From assembly GCA_046330395.1 (NCBI GenBank), contig JAXLSS010000006.1, forward strand, positions 78,819 through 142,818: a DNA stretch of 64,000 bases, in the 5' to 3' direction. Both the position numbers and the translations under genes were made by a program. The DNA comes from Ga0077560 sp046330395 (lineage in GTDB: Bacteria; Actinomycetota; Thermoleophilia; Miltoncostaeales; Miltoncostaeaceae). Below are positions 8,569 to 17,305 of this stretch, piece by piece. The notes beneath the pieces were generated by a model that saw nothing but the letters and a program-made list of their open reading frames with translations, had not been told where the DNA came from and made no database searches. Position 1 is the stretch's first letter. The number at the start of each line of letters is the position of its first letter.

Positions 8569-9693
8569 ATGCAATTCGGAATCTTCAGCGTGGGGGACGT
8601 CACCCCCGACCCCACCAACGGCACCGTTCCCACCGAGGCCGAGCGCATCCAGGCGATGCTGGCCCTGGCGCTGAAGGCCGAGGAGGTGGGGCTGGACGTG
8701 TTCGCCACGGGCGAGCACCACAACCCGCCCTTCGTGTGCTCGTCGCCCACCACGGCGCTGGGCTGGATCGCGGCGCGCACCGAGCGCCTCATCCTGTCCA
8801 CGTCCACCACGCTCATCACCACCAACGACCCGGTGCGCATCGCCGAGGACTTCTCGGTGCTGCAGCACATCTCGGGTGGCCGCACCGACCTGATGCTGGG
8901 GCGCGGCAACACCGGCCCGGTGTACCCGTGGTTCGGGTACGACATCCGCCAGGCCATCCCGCTCACCATGGAGCACTACGCCCTGCTGCGGCGGCTGTGG
9001 CGTGAGGAGAACCTCACCTGGGAGGGGCGCTTCCGCACCCCGCTGCACAACTTCACCCTTGCCCCCCGGCCGCTGGACGACACGCCGCCGTTCGTGTGGC
9101 ACGGGTCCATCCGCAGCCCGGAGATCGCCGAGCAGGCGGCCCGCTACGGCGACGGGTTCTTCCACAACAACATCTTCTGGCCGTCCGACCACGTGCGCCG
9201 CATGGTGGGGTTGTACCGCCGTCGCTTCGAGGAGCACGGCCACGGCGCCGCCGACCAGGCCATCGTGGGCCTGGGGGGTCAGGTGTTCATGGACACCAGC
9301 GAGGCGGAGGCCAAGCGCCGGTTCCGGCCCTACTTCGACGTGGCCCCCGTGTACGGCCACGGCCCGTCGCTGGAGGACTTCACCACCGCCACGCCGCTCA
9401 CCGTGGGCACGCCGGAGATGGTGATCGAGCGGACCCTCGGGTTCGCCGAGTACGCGGGTCACTACCAGCGGCAGATGTTCCTGGTGGACCACGCCGGCCT
9501 GCCCCTGGAGGTGGCGCTGGAGCAGGTGGAGATCCTGGGCCGCGAGGTGGTGCCGGTGCTGCGCCGCGAGTTCGAGGCCCGGCGCCCCGCGCACGTCCCC
9601 AGCGACCCGCCCACCCACGCCACCCTGGTGGCGGAGGGCCCGGGGTCGCGGCACCGGATGGTGAACCCGGCTTCTCAGAAGGTCGCCCTCTGA
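8569..9693 (+). CDS. LLM class flavin-dependent oxidoreductase, probably CE1758-type
   Basis: A 374-residue TIM-barrel flavoprotein of the bacterial luciferase superfamily. It starts MQFGIFSVGDVTPDPTNGTV, then has FATGEHHNPPF, ILSTSTTLITTNDPVRIAED and the superfamily hallmark HISGGRTDLMLGRGN. The long C-terminal half has RYGDGFFHNNIFW. The EHHNPPF and NDPVRIAEDFSVL arrangement is that of the FMN-dependent CE1758 subfamily; substrate unknown. GGGAG precedes the ATG. No operon partner: the next gene converges on it. Confidence 0.85.
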   Translation: MQFGIFSVGDVTPDPTNGTVPTEAERIQAMLALALKAEEVGLDVFATGEHHNPPFVCSSPTTALGWIAARTERLILSTSTTLITTNDPVRIAEDFSVLQHISGGRTDLMLGRGNTGPVYPWFGYDIRQAIPLTMEHYALLRRLWREENLTWEGRFRTPLHNFTLAPRPLDDTPPFVWHGSIRSPEIAEQAARYGDGFFHNNIFWPSDHVRRMVGLYRRRFEEHGHGAADQAIVGLGGQVFMDTSEAEAKRRFRPYFDVAPVYGHGPSLEDFTTATPLTVGTPEMVIERTLGFAEYAGHYQRQMFLVDHAGLPLEVALEQVEILGREVVPVLRREFEARRPAHVPSDPPTHATLVAEGPGSRHRMVNPASQKVAL

Positions 9694-9870
9694 CGCTGAC
9701 GGTCAGAATGGCGGGTCTGGGTCATTGAGCTTCACCACAGCGCCCTCGCGGGCTGCGCGGTCCTGAGTCGAACCTCCCCGTCCGTGGGTCGGGGGGCTTC
9801 ACCCCCTGCACCGTCCCCAATCATTCGGCGCAGCCGCGCCCTGGTCGGCGGAGACTTCGACATGGGGCGT

Positions 9871-9894
9871 GGGACCCGCCTTCGGGCGGGTCCC
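9871..9894. terminator. Bidirectional hairpin between convergent genes
   Basis: A perfect 10-bp stem, GGGACCCGCC/GGCGGGTCCC, closed by a TTCG tetraloop. It lies between the luciferase-like gene (plus) and the ferritin-like gene (minus). There is no T run on either side. The remaining 9694-9870 shows only a GGGGG/CCCCC mini-hairpin near 9792-9806 and no gene. Confidence 0.7.
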
Positions 9895-9910
9895 GGGATC
9901 AGATGGAGGC

Positions 9911-10522
9911 TTACGCCAAGAACGGCTTCAGTTTCTTCACCGTGTTCGGGATGGTGTCCGGCTTCGGGAGGGACGGCAGCACGCCGTGGCCGCCCGCGGC
10001 CGCGTTGAAGAAGCTGAAGTGCGTGGCCTCGTTGGCCGCCAGCTGGGCCGCCACCAGGCGGAGGTCCTTCGAGCTGAGCGTGGAGGAGGCGCCCAGGTAG
10101 GCCCGCACGAAGGCGGTCTCCAGGGCCACACCCGTGTCGAGCAGGCTCTGGCCGCTCTTGGTGACGCTCGCGGGGATCGTGAACTTGAGCCCCTTGGGCG
10201 TCTTGGATCCCAGCGCCTTGGCCAGGAACGCCTTGTGGTCGCGCTCGTTCTGCAGGGCGGCCTGGAAGTAGTCCTTGTCCTGCAGCTTGGGGTGCGTGAA
10301 GACGCTGAAGTTCTTCAGGATGGCCTGGTAGACGAACACCGCCAGGCTCTCGGCCGTGTAGGCGGCCTGCAGCGTGGTGATGTCGCTCGAGGTGGCGCCG
10401 AAGGCCACCCCTGAAACGGAGGCCAGGATGCCGCCGGAGGTGGCCAGCACGAGGCCGCCCTTGGCGGTGTTGCGGAGGAACGAGCCGCGGTCCAGCGCGG
10501 ACTCGGTGGGTGAGGTGCTCAC
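9911..10522 (-). CDS. Tat-exported ferritin-like domain protein
   Basis: A 203-residue protein that opens with an apparent Tat signal: an arginine-led n-region (DRGSFLRNTAKGG), a hydrophobic stretch (LVLATSGGILASVSGVAFGA) and an Ala-X-Ala-like exit. Only one arginine is present, so Tat rather than Sec use is tentative. The mature part is a four-helix ferritin-like domain of the Ferritin_2/DUF4439-like class, with TLQAAYTAESLAVFVYQAIL, LQNERDHKAFLAKAL and LAANEATHFSFF. The E...ExxH-type residues are candidates for metal binding. GTG start (reverse complement at 10520-10522) with AAGGGAG upstream. Enzymatic role unknown; relatives are often secreted stress or desiccation proteins. Confidence 0.75.
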   Translation of the reverse strand: MSTSPTESALDRGSFLRNTAKGGLVLATSGGILASVSGVAFGATSSDITTLQAAYTAESLAVFVYQAILKNFSVFTHPKLQDKDYFQAALQNERDHKAFLAKALGSKTPKGLKFTIPASVTKSGQSLLDTGVALETAFVRAYLGASSTLSSKDLRLVAAQLAANEATHFSFFNAAAGGHGVLPSLPKPDTIPNTVKKLKPFLA

Positions 10523-10646
10523 GAGCTGCTCCCTTGATCGAGTGAGCGGATACGTCGTGAGCAGCTACGCGCCACCGGGTCGGCCGGATCACCCGTGGTG
10601 TGCGGAGCGGACCGGGGCGCCCATCGGCCGGCAAGCACCCTCGGCA

Positions 10647-10674
10647 TCAAGGAAATGACCGCGGCGGCCGATGG
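10647..10674 (+). promoter_or_regulatory. Candidate sigma-28 promoter for the fliJ operon
   Basis: TCAA at 10647-10650, 16 bases, GCCGATGG at 10667-10674. The likely fliJ GTG lies only 7 bases beyond the -10 element, so the transcript would be leaderless or nearly so, as at fliM. This also argues against the in-frame ATG at 10655, which lies inside the promoter. Confidence 0.65.
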
Positions 10675-10681
10675 GTGGCCT

Positions 10682-11158
10682 GTGAGCCGGCAGTTTCGTT
10701 TCCGCCTGGACCCCGTCCTGGAGCTGCGCGAGCGCCGCGAGGAGCTGCTGCAGCAGGAGCTCTCGCAGGCGCTGCGGGCGTTCGGGGCCCAGCAGGAACG
10801 GGTCGTGGTGGCCGAGCACGACCTGGCGGCCGGCGTGGCCACCATGCGCGAGCGCGCCGCCTCGGCCATCAGCCTGGTGGATCTGCGCGCCGGCCACGAT
10901 GAGATCGGGCGGCTGCGGCGTCAGCTGGACCACGAGCGCAGCCTGGCCGACCAGCTGGAGGCCATCGCCCTGGAGCGGCGCGACGCGCTGGTGCTGGCCA
11001 GCCAGGAACGCGAGTCGCTGGCCACCATGCGTGACCGCGCCCGGCAGGCCCACGCGGCCGAGGCGCAGCGCGTGGACCAGCTGGAGATGGACGAGCTGGC
11101 CACCCGCCGGGCCGCGCGGCGCGCCGCCGGGGCACCGGGCGGCGGGGCGGTGGCGTGA
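10682..11158 (+). CDS. fliJ: Flagellar export protein FliJ
   Basis: FliJ is the coiled-coil stalk of the export ATPase and an escort-chaperone handler. The product is almost entirely helical with heptad character: FRFRLDPVLELRERREELLQ at the N-terminus, then LRRQLDHERSLADQLEAIAL and ERESLATMRDRARQAHAAEA. From GTG 10682 it has 158 residues, the family length. ATG 10655 would add nine residues lacking family character. It is separated from fliI by metabolic genes, unlike the usual fliI-fliJ adjacency. The stop overlaps the next GTG by four bases. Confidence 0.85.
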   Translation: MSRQFRFRLDPVLELRERREELLQQELSQALRAFGAQQERVVVAEHDLAAGVATMRERAASAISLVDLRAGHDEIGRLRRQLDHERSLADQLEAIALERRDALVLASQERESLATMRDRARQAHAAEAQRVDQLEMDELATRRAARRAAGAPGGGAVA

Positions 11159-11802
11159 GCATCCAGACCGCGCTGGCGCGCGTGGACCAGATCACCTCGA
11201 TGATCGACGGCCTCACCGGGGGGAGCACCGCCACCTCGGCGGCCACCTCCACGGGGACCACGGCCACCACCGCCACCACGACGTCCACCGACACCACGCC
11301 GTTCGCCACCTCGCTGGCCACCGCCACGGCGGCGCAGACGGCCGTGACCCAGGGCCAGCGCCCCCAGCCGGGCCTGCCCACCAGCGGCGCCGACGCGGTT
11401 CCCGCCTCGCTGAAGCCGCTCATCAACCGGGCCGCGCAGCAGGCCGGCGTGGACCCCGCGTTGGTGGCGGCGGTGGCCCGCGCGGAGAGCTCGTTCAACG
11501 TGACGGCGGGTTCGCCGGCCGGCGCCAGGGGCCTGATGCAGCTGATGCCCGGCACCGCGCGAGGGCTGGGTGTCACCGACATTCTCGACCCCGCTCAGAA
11601 TTTGGCCGCCGGCAGCCGATACCTGAAGCAGCAGATCGACACATTCGGTGATCTGCGGTCGGCACTCGCGGCCTACAACGCGGGTCCGAACGCGGTTCGC
11701 AGGTACGGCGGGGTTCCGCCGTACACCGAGACACAGAACTACGTCACGAAGGTGCTGGGGTACTACGACACGTACCGCGGCGCCACCTCGTCGACGAACT
11801 GA
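11155..11802 (+). CDS. Lytic transglycosylase, SLT domain, in FlgJ-like position
   Basis: A 215-residue protein: about 80 residues of threonine-rich N-terminal sequence, then a Slt-type goose-lysozyme-like domain. Motifs are VARAESSFN with the catalytic glutamate, GLMQLMPGTARGLG and AAYNAGPNAVRRYGG. It would cleave peptidoglycan glycan strands so the rod can cross the wall. No signal peptide is apparent, consistent with export through the flagellar apparatus, the usual route for such muramidases. It is coupled to fliJ and followed by fliK. FlgJ of enterobacteria uses a different hydrolase fold, so this is a functional analogue by inference. Confidence 0.88.
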   Translation: MSIQTALARVDQITSMIDGLTGGSTATSAATSTGTTATTATTTSTDTTPFATSLATATAAQTAVTQGQRPQPGLPTSGADAVPASLKPLINRAAQQAGVDPALVAAVARAESSFNVTAGSPAGARGLMQLMPGTARGLGVTDILDPAQNLAAGSRYLKQQIDTFGDLRSALAAYNAGPNAVRRYGGVPPYTETQNYVTKVLGYYDTYRGATSSTN

Positions 11803-11823
11803 CATGGAGAGACGTCAAGGACG

Positions 11824-13457
11824 ATGATCAACGCCACGCTCGGGCCGCCACCTGCGGCCGCGGGCTCCACGGCACCGGCGGACACGCCACCGGACGCGAA
11901 CGGCGCACCGGAGGCGGCCAGCCCGGATCGTGACTTCCACTCGGCATTGGCGAAGGCCGCCACGGGGAAGGCACGAACGCCGAAGGGACCCGCTCACAAC
12001 GACAGCGCAGCCGGACCCGATTCAGGGAAGCTGCACCAGACCGACGCAGACGCCGCCGGTCAGGACACCACCACCGGTGCGGCCACGGCGCGGGCCACCA
12101 CGGCCGACGCCACCCGCCCTGCCGACCAGGGTTCCCAGGGGGCCGACCCGGCTCCGGGCGCCCCGGCGGACACGCCGGTGCCCGACACCGCGCTCCCCGT
12201 GGCGGCGATACCGGCCGTGGTGGAGACCGTCCCGGCCACGCCGGCACCGGTGACCCCCGTGGCACCCGCCGAGGTGGCCGCGTCCGTGACGCCGGTGGCG
12301 TCGCCGGCGCCCGCCCCGGCGGCCGCCACCCCCGTGGCACCCGTGCCCGCCGCCCCCGCCACGGCCACCGCACCGGGGACGCCGCGGGCCGCTGCGGCGA
12401 CCGCGACCGCCGCGGTGCAGCAGCCGGTGGACGCACCCATCGCCGCACCGGTGAGCGCACCGGCCGCGGCACCCGTCGCATCCCCGGCGGCGCCCGCCAA
12501 ACCCGCCGCCCCGGCGACCCCGGCCGCGGCGCTGCCGCCCGACGCCACCTCGGCCGGTTCGGCCCAGGCGGCCGCCGTGGCCCTTGCGGCCACCGGCGCG
12601 CAGGCCGCCACGGCGCCCGCCCCGGCCGCCCCGACCTCGGCCGCCACGGGCGACGCCACGCAGGCCGTGGCCGTGCCCGGAGTGGGTGCGGACGCCTCCA
12701 CGGCGAACGCCGCGGGCGCCGCCCCGGCCGCGCCGGCCACCCGGGAGGCGGCCCCCAAGACCCAGGGCGCCGCGACGGTGGTGCTCACCTTCACCCAGAC
12801 GCCCGACCAGGTGCCCGCGGACACCGGTGCCACGGCCGCCGCCCCCATCGCGGGAACGCGGTGCGCCCGGCCGCCGAGGCCACCACCACGGGGGCCACGG
12901 CCACGGCGGATCCCGCCCCGGCCGCCGCCGCCCCGGCCACGGCGGGCGACCTCACCACCCCCATGGGCTTCGCGCCGCCGGCACCCGCCGCGTCGGCGCC
13001 GTCCGCCCCGGCCACGGCCACCAGCACCCCCCTGCACGCGCACGCCGCGCAGCTGGCGCAGGAGCTGGGCCACCGGGTGCACGTGGCGCTGCGCGAGGGG
13101 GGGCGCGAGGTGATGCTCAGCATGCGCCCGCCTGAGCTGGGTCACGTGGTGGTGCGCATGGTGATGCACGACGGTGTGCTGCAGGCGCACATCGTGGCCG
13201 ACCGGCCGGAGGCGGCGCGCATGCTGGAGCAGGCGCTTCCGCACCTGCAGGACGCCCTGTCCGACCGGGGCCTGTCCCTGACGGGCATGGACGTCAGCAC
13301 CCAGCAGGAGGCCCAGCAGCGGCCCGCGTTCACCATGGACGGTGCGCGCGCGTCGCGGGGCTCCGGCGATGAGCCGGGCTTCGGCGCGGCCATCGCGGAT
13401 GCCGCCGCCTCATCCACCACCACCGCCCAGGACGGGCGGCTCAACATCCTGGCCTAG
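11824..13457 (+). CDS. fliK: Flagellar hook-length control protein FliK (one frame break)
   Basis: The N-terminal two thirds are an extended alanine/proline/threonine-rich chain, as in FliK rulers. The C-terminal Flg_hook domain (PF02120) is clear: VMLSMRPPELGHVVVRMVM, then HIVADRPEAARMLEQALP and LQDALSDRGLSLTGMDVS. The reading frame changes near 12850-12860 from that of the ATG at 11824 to the one that ends at 13457. This is consistent with one missing base, and composition and domain order continue across it. It lies between the transglycosylase and flgD, as expected. Confidence 0.85.
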
Positions 13458-13466
13458 GGAGACACG

Positions 13467-13889
13467 ATGTCGACGACAACCAGCGTCACCGGCGCCTACT
13501 CCAGCACCATCGGCACGGGCGCCGCCCGTACGGCGGACAAGACCTTCACCATGGAGACGTTCCTCAAGGTGCTGGGCGCGCAGATGAAGTCGCAGAACCC
13601 CATGGACCCGCTGAAGGACAACGAGTTCATCGGGCAGATGACCCAGTACCAGAGCCTTGAGCAGCAGACCAAGCTCAACACCACCATGACCAACCTGATG
13701 ACCAACATGCAGCTCACTCAGGGCGCATCGCTGATCGGCCGGACGGTCACCTACACGCCGGACAACTCCACCACCTCGGTCACGGGCGTGGTGAGCGGCA
13801 TCCTGCTGGACCCCAAGGCGGGCATGACGGTGAACGTGGGCGGCGTGCAGGTGAGCCCGTCCCAGATCACGCAGGTGGCCGCACAGTGA
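13467..13889 (+). CDS. flgD: Flagellar hook assembly (scaffold/capping) protein FlgD
   Basis: FlgD caps the growing hook during FlgE polymerisation. This is a short 140-residue form holding the conserved N-terminal part (METFLKVLGAQMKSQNPMDP, NEFIGQMTQYQSLEQ) and a compact C-terminal segment with LIGRTVTY and VSPSQITQV. It lacks the tandem Tudor/FnIII domains of enterobacterial FlgD, a reduction common in Gram-positives. GGGAGAC before the ATG. The stop overlaps the next GTG. Confidence 0.92.
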   Translation: MSTTTSVTGAYSSTIGTGAARTADKTFTMETFLKVLGAQMKSQNPMDPLKDNEFIGQMTQYQSLEQQTKLNTTMTNLMTNMQLTQGASLIGRTVTYTPDNSTTSVTGVVSGILLDPKAGMTVNVGGVQVSPSQITQVAAQ

Positions 13890-14302
13890 CCCCCGTGGAC
13901 CCCACGGTGCCGGGTGCACGCGGCGTCGGCGCGGCCGGCGCGGTCGCACCCGCCGGGCCCGGGAGGGGCACCGCCAAGGCGGGCGCCTCCGGGTTCGACC
14001 AGATGCTGGCGCAGCGGCTCCAGAGCGCCCAGGCCACCGCGGCCGGGCCCCTCAAGTGGAGCGCGCACGCCCGCGACCGGCTGGCGCAGCGGGGCATCCA
14101 GGTGACGCCCGAGGTGGCCTCGCGGCTGGAGGACGCGGTGAACCGGGCCGCGGCCAAGGGCAGCAAGGACAGCCTCGTGATGGTCGACAACACCGCGTTC
14201 GTGGTCTCGGTGAAGAACCGGGTCGTGATCACGGCGGTCCATCGCGAAGGACTGAAGGATCAGGTGTTCACGAACATCGACAGCGCGGTGCTGGCGCCCT
14301 AG
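13886..14302 (+). CDS. Flagellar operon protein, TIGR02530/DUF3766 type
   Basis: A 138-residue protein. After about 55 alanine/glycine-rich residues comes the domain seen between flgD and flgE in many Gram-positive flagellar operons: KWSAHARDRLAQRGIQVTPE, then LEDAVNRAAAKGSKDSLVMV and the basic/hydrophobic C-terminus VVITAVHREGLKDQVFTNID. Molecular role unknown; co-location with hook genes suggests a hook assembly factor. GTG start coupled to flgD. Confidence 0.8.
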   Translation: MTPVDPTVPGARGVGAAGAVAPAGPGRGTAKAGASGFDQMLAQRLQSAQATAAGPLKWSAHARDRLAQRGIQVTPEVASRLEDAVNRAAAKGSKDSLVMVDNTAFVVSVKNRVVITAVHREGLKDQVFTNIDSAVLAP

Positions 14303-14389
14303 CGGGCATCGCGACAATGGACATCGACGGCTCGGTCTGGACCTCACCCGAGGGGGGTCGGCCGTCACTGGGAAAGGAATTCCACCACC

Positions 14390-15250
14390 ATGATGCGCTC
14401 CATGTTCGCGGCCGTTTCCGGTCTGCGGAACCACCAGGTGATGATGGACACGCTGGCCTCCAACATCGCCAACGTGAACACCTTCGGGTACAAGTCCGAG
14501 CGGGTGTCCTTCAAGGACGCGCTGTACCAGACCCTGCAGGGGGCCTCGTCCCCGGTGGCCGGTGGCGTGGGCGGCACCAACGCCCGCCAGATCGGCCTGG
14601 GCATGAACCTCAACTCGGTGGACCAGATCATGACCCAGGGCACCGCCCAGAGCACGGGCGTGGTGACCGACCTCATGGTCAACGGCGACGGCATGTTCCG
14701 CGTGGCGGCCCAGAGCGCCACCTGGGGCGGCGCCGGCGGCAACGACCTGGGCGCCGCCAGCGGCGAGGTCTACACCCGCGCGGGCAACTTCAGCTTCGAC
14801 AGCGCCGGGTACCTGGTGACCACCGGCGGCAACTACGTGCTGGGCACCCTGGCCACCACCGGCAACGTCGGCCGCATCCAGGTGAACCCCGCCACCACGG
14901 CCGCCATCAACATCGACTCGGCCGGCGTGGTCACCGCCACCGACGCCGCGGGCGTGGCCACCACCATCGGCACCCTGGGGCTGGCCAAGTTCGCCAACCC
15001 CGCGGGCCTGCAGCGCACCGGCGGCAACATGTACATCGCCTCCAACAACTCGGGTGCGCCCGTCAACGGCACCCCCGGTGACGCGGCCGGCCACGGCTCG
15101 CTCACCCCCGGGGCCCTGGAGATGAGCAACGTGGACCTGGCCCTGGAGTTCACCAACATGATCATCGCCCAGCGCGGTTTCCAGGCGAACAGCCGGGTGA
15201 TCAGCACCAGCGACGACATGCTGCAGGAGCTGGTGAACCTCAAGCACTAG
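14390..15250 (+). CDS. flgE: Flagellar hook protein FlgE
   Basis: Axial protein of the FlgE/F/G family, 286 residues, shorter than enterobacterial FlgE. The N-terminal rod motif is MDTLASNIANVNTFGYKSER and the C-terminal one LEFTNMIIAQRGFQANSRVI. The middle is threonine/glycine-rich. The assignment to FlgE rather than FlgG rests on neighbours (flgD before, flbD after) and on the SERVSFKDALYQTLQGASSP stretch. GGGAAAGGA lies upstream of ATG 14390; a second ATG follows at once. Confidence 0.88.
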   Translation: MMRSMFAAVSGLRNHQVMMDTLASNIANVNTFGYKSERVSFKDALYQTLQGASSPVAGGVGGTNARQIGLGMNLNSVDQIMTQGTAQSTGVVTDLMVNGDGMFRVAAQSATWGGAGGNDLGAASGEVYTRAGNFSFDSAGYLVTTGGNYVLGTLATTGNVGRIQVNPATTAAINIDSAGVVTATDAAGVATTIGTLGLAKFANPAGLQRTGGNMYIASNNSGAPVNGTPGDAAGHGSLTPGALEMSNVDLALEFTNMIIAQRGFQANSRVISTSDDMLQELVNLKH

Positions 15251-15321
15251 GCGGTTTCGGCGGTGTGAGGGGGGCGTGACGGATCACGCCCACCTCCACC
15301 GTCGCATTGGCACCGCACCGC

Positions 15322-15349
15322 TCAGATCGGCCCGGTGCCGTTCCGATAC
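15322..15349 (+). promoter_or_regulatory. Candidate sigma-28 promoter for flbD-motA-motB-fliL
   Basis: TCAG at 15322-15325, 16 bases, TCCGATAC at 15342-15349, 56 bases before flbD. This is the weakest -35 of the set, but the -10 element holds CCGATA. It lies in the 155-bp gap after flgE, the only sizeable gap in this operon. Confidence 0.5.
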
Positions 15350-15405
15350 GGACGTCGTGAACGGGGCAGCCCAGGTGCTGGCCCCCAGGTCCAGGAGGAC
15401 CCCAC

Positions 15406-15636
15406 ATGATCACCCTGCATCGACTCAACGGCGACGCCCTGGTGCTGAACGCCGAGCTCATCGAGACCCTCGAGGCCACCCCGGACACCCTCATCACCCT
15501 GGTGGACCGGCGCCGCATCATGGTGGCCGAGCCCATCACCGAGGTGGTGGAGATGTTCATGGACTACCGCCGTGCCGTGTCATCGGCAGCGCCCATGGGC
15601 GCCGCGGTGACCCCCAGCATGTTCGTCGACGACTGA
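15406..15636 (+). CDS. flbD: Flagellar protein FlbD (SwrD family)
   Basis: A 76-residue protein beginning MITLHRLNGDALVLNAELIE, then LEATPDTLITLVDRRRIMVA and a short tail. This is the FlbD/SwrD family found between flgE and motA in spirochaetes and Gram-positives; Bacillus SwrD raises motor torque. GGAGGA lies 9 bases before the ATG. Not related to Caulobacter FlbD. Confidence 0.88.
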   Translation: MITLHRLNGDALVLNAELIETLEATPDTLITLVDRRRIMVAEPITEVVEMFMDYRRAVSSAAPMGAAVTPSMFVDD

Positions 15637-15653
15637 TCGCGAGTTAGCACCGG

Positions 15654-16451
15654 ATGGGCGCATTCATCGGACTCGGGGTCTCGGGGATCTGCATCCTCCT
15701 GGCCGTCATCCTCAAGGGCGGATCGCCCATGGGGCTCATCAGCATCCCCGCCCTCGTGGAGGTGACCGGGGCCACGTTCGGCGTGGTCATGGCCAGCTTC
15801 GGGCCGTCGTCGGTGGGCACGATCTTCAAGATGACGTTCTCCCTGGGCATGAAGAGCCCCAAGGACGAGCGCGCGGAGATCATCGAGGCGCTGGTGGGCT
15901 TCAGCGAGAAGGCGCGCCGTGAGGGCCTCCTGGCCCTCGAGGAGGAGGCCAAGTCGGTGGACAACCCGCTGCTGCAGAAGGGCATCCGCCTGGTGGTGGA
16001 CGGCACCGACCCCGAGCTGGTGCGCGACATCCTGGACGCCGAGCTGGAGGGCGCCAGCGGCCGTCATCGCCACACCCAGGACTTCTTCAAGCAGGCCGGT
16101 GGCTTCGCCCCCACCATCGGCGTGCTCGGCACCGTGCTGTCGCTGGTGGAGGTGATGATGGACCTGGACAAGCCCGACACCCTGGGCCCCAAGATCTCCG
16201 CGGCGTTCCTGGCCACCTTCTACGGCGTGGCCTACGCCAACCTCTTCTTCTACCCGGTGGCCAACCACCTGAAGGGGCACTCCGAGCTGGAGGCCGCCAC
16301 GGGTGAGCTGATCGTGGAGGGCGTGCTGTCCATCCAGAGCGGCGACAACCCGCGCGTGCTGGCGGACAAGCTGTGGAGCATGCTGCCGCCCGCGGTGCGC
16401 CCCGGTGAGGGCTCCGAGGCCGGCGGCGAACCCATGGCCGCGGCCGCATAG
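15654..16451 (+). CDS. motA: Flagellar motor stator protein MotA
   Basis: Proton- or sodium-channel subunit of the stator, 265 residues with four membrane segments: two at the N-terminus (FIGLGVSGICILLAVILKGG and the region around VEVTGATFGVVMASFGP) and two in the second half. The cytoplasmic loop has the family motif KARREGLLALEEEAKSV and NPLLQKGIRLVVDGTDPELV with the charged residues that contact FliG. The proline-bearing segment FAPTIGVLGTVLSLVEVM is present. ATG start after a short gap from flbD. Confidence 0.95.
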   Translation: MGAFIGLGVSGICILLAVILKGGSPMGLISIPALVEVTGATFGVVMASFGPSSVGTIFKMTFSLGMKSPKDERAEIIEALVGFSEKARREGLLALEEEAKSVDNPLLQKGIRLVVDGTDPELVRDILDAELEGASGRHRHTQDFFKQAGGFAPTIGVLGTVLSLVEVMMDLDKPDTLGPKISAAFLATFYGVAYANLFFYPVANHLKGHSELEAATGELIVEGVLSIQSGDNPRVLADKLWSMLPPAVRPGEGSEAGGEPMAAAA

Positions 16452-16461
16452 GGGACGGGGC

Positions 16462-17259
16462 ATGGCGCGCAAGAAGAAGCAGCACCACGAGGAACACGCG
16501 GACGAGCGCTGGCTGGTGACCTACGCCGACATGCTCACCCTGATGTTCGTGCTGTTCATGGTGCTGTTCAGCATCTCGGTGGTGAACACCGGCAAGTTCG
16601 ACCAGCTCAAGGAATCGCTGAGCAAGGCCTTCAACCCGGGCATCTTCCCGGGCGGGCCCAGCGTGCTGCAGCAGGGCGCCACCCAGGCGGTGTCGCCGGT
16701 GGTGGACACCCCGGCCACGTCGGTGACGCCCACCATCTCCGCGCCCATGGGCATCAACCTCACCAACTCCAGCGCCGCCAAGTCGCTGGAGCAGAGCCAG
16801 CTGCAGCACGCCCAGGACCAGATCACCAAGGCGGTGAAGGCCGCGCACCTGCAGAAGCTGGCCGACACCAAGATCGACGAGCGGGGCCTGCACATCCAGC
16901 TCAAGACCGACCCGTTCCTGTTCGCCCCGGGTTCGGCCGATCTGCACCCGCTGGCCATCACGCTGCTGCGGCCCATCGCGGGGACGCTGAAGAGCCTGTC
17001 GAACCCGATCTCGGTGGAGGGCAACACCGACAGCACGCCGATCCACACGGTGCAGTACCCCAGCAACCGCATCCTTGGCTCCGCCCGAGCGTGCACGGTG
17101 CTGGACGTGCTCAACCAGTACGGCGTCCCGCACTCCAGCAGGAACGCCTGCGCGACCTACGGGGCCGACAACCCCATCGTGGACAACGCCACCCCCGCTC
17201 ACCGCGCCCAGAACCGGCGCGTGGAGATCGTGGTGGTGCGCCAGTCCGCCGGCGGCTGA
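16462..17259 (+). CDS. motB: Flagellar motor stator protein MotB
   Basis: Peptidoglycan-anchored stator subunit, 265 residues. A lysine-rich N-terminus is followed by one membrane helix with the ion-carrying aspartate in WLVTYADMLTLMFVLFMVLF. A linker leads to the OmpA-like domain with FAPGSADLHPLA, VEGNTDSTPI, SNRILGSARA and QNRRVEIVVVR. ATG 16462 is preferred because MARKKK leads straight into the membrane helix, although the frame is open into motA. Ion type cannot be decided from sequence alone. Confidence 0.95.
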   Translation: MARKKKQHHEEHADERWLVTYADMLTLMFVLFMVLFSISVVNTGKFDQLKESLSKAFNPGIFPGGPSVLQQGATQAVSPVVDTPATSVTPTISAPMGINLTNSSAAKSLEQSQLQHAQDQITKAVKAAHLQKLADTKIDERGLHIQLKTDPFLFAPGSADLHPLAITLLRPIAGTLKSLSNPISVEGNTDSTPIHTVQYPSNRILGSARACTVLDVLNQYGVPHSSRNACATYGADNPIVDNATPAHRAQNRRVEIVVVRQSAGG

Positions 17260-17305
17260 TCACCCCGCCCCCCGCACACGGCATCGGAAAGGACGCCACC
17301 TCGCA

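Noticed and set aside
9740..9800. A sequence resembling the T-arm of a reverse-strand tRNA (GAGTCGAACC).
   Set aside because: The flanking bases do not pair as a T-stem, and no anticodon or acceptor stem can be folded around it.
12853..12865. Programmed frameshifting in fliK.
   Set aside because: No slippery heptamer plus downstream structure is evident at the break. A missing base is simpler, as at similar sites in other genes.
14303..14389. A further sigma-28 promoter before flgE (TCAC ... GCCGTCAC).
   Set aside because: The spacer is only 13 bases and the -10 element lacks CCGA.
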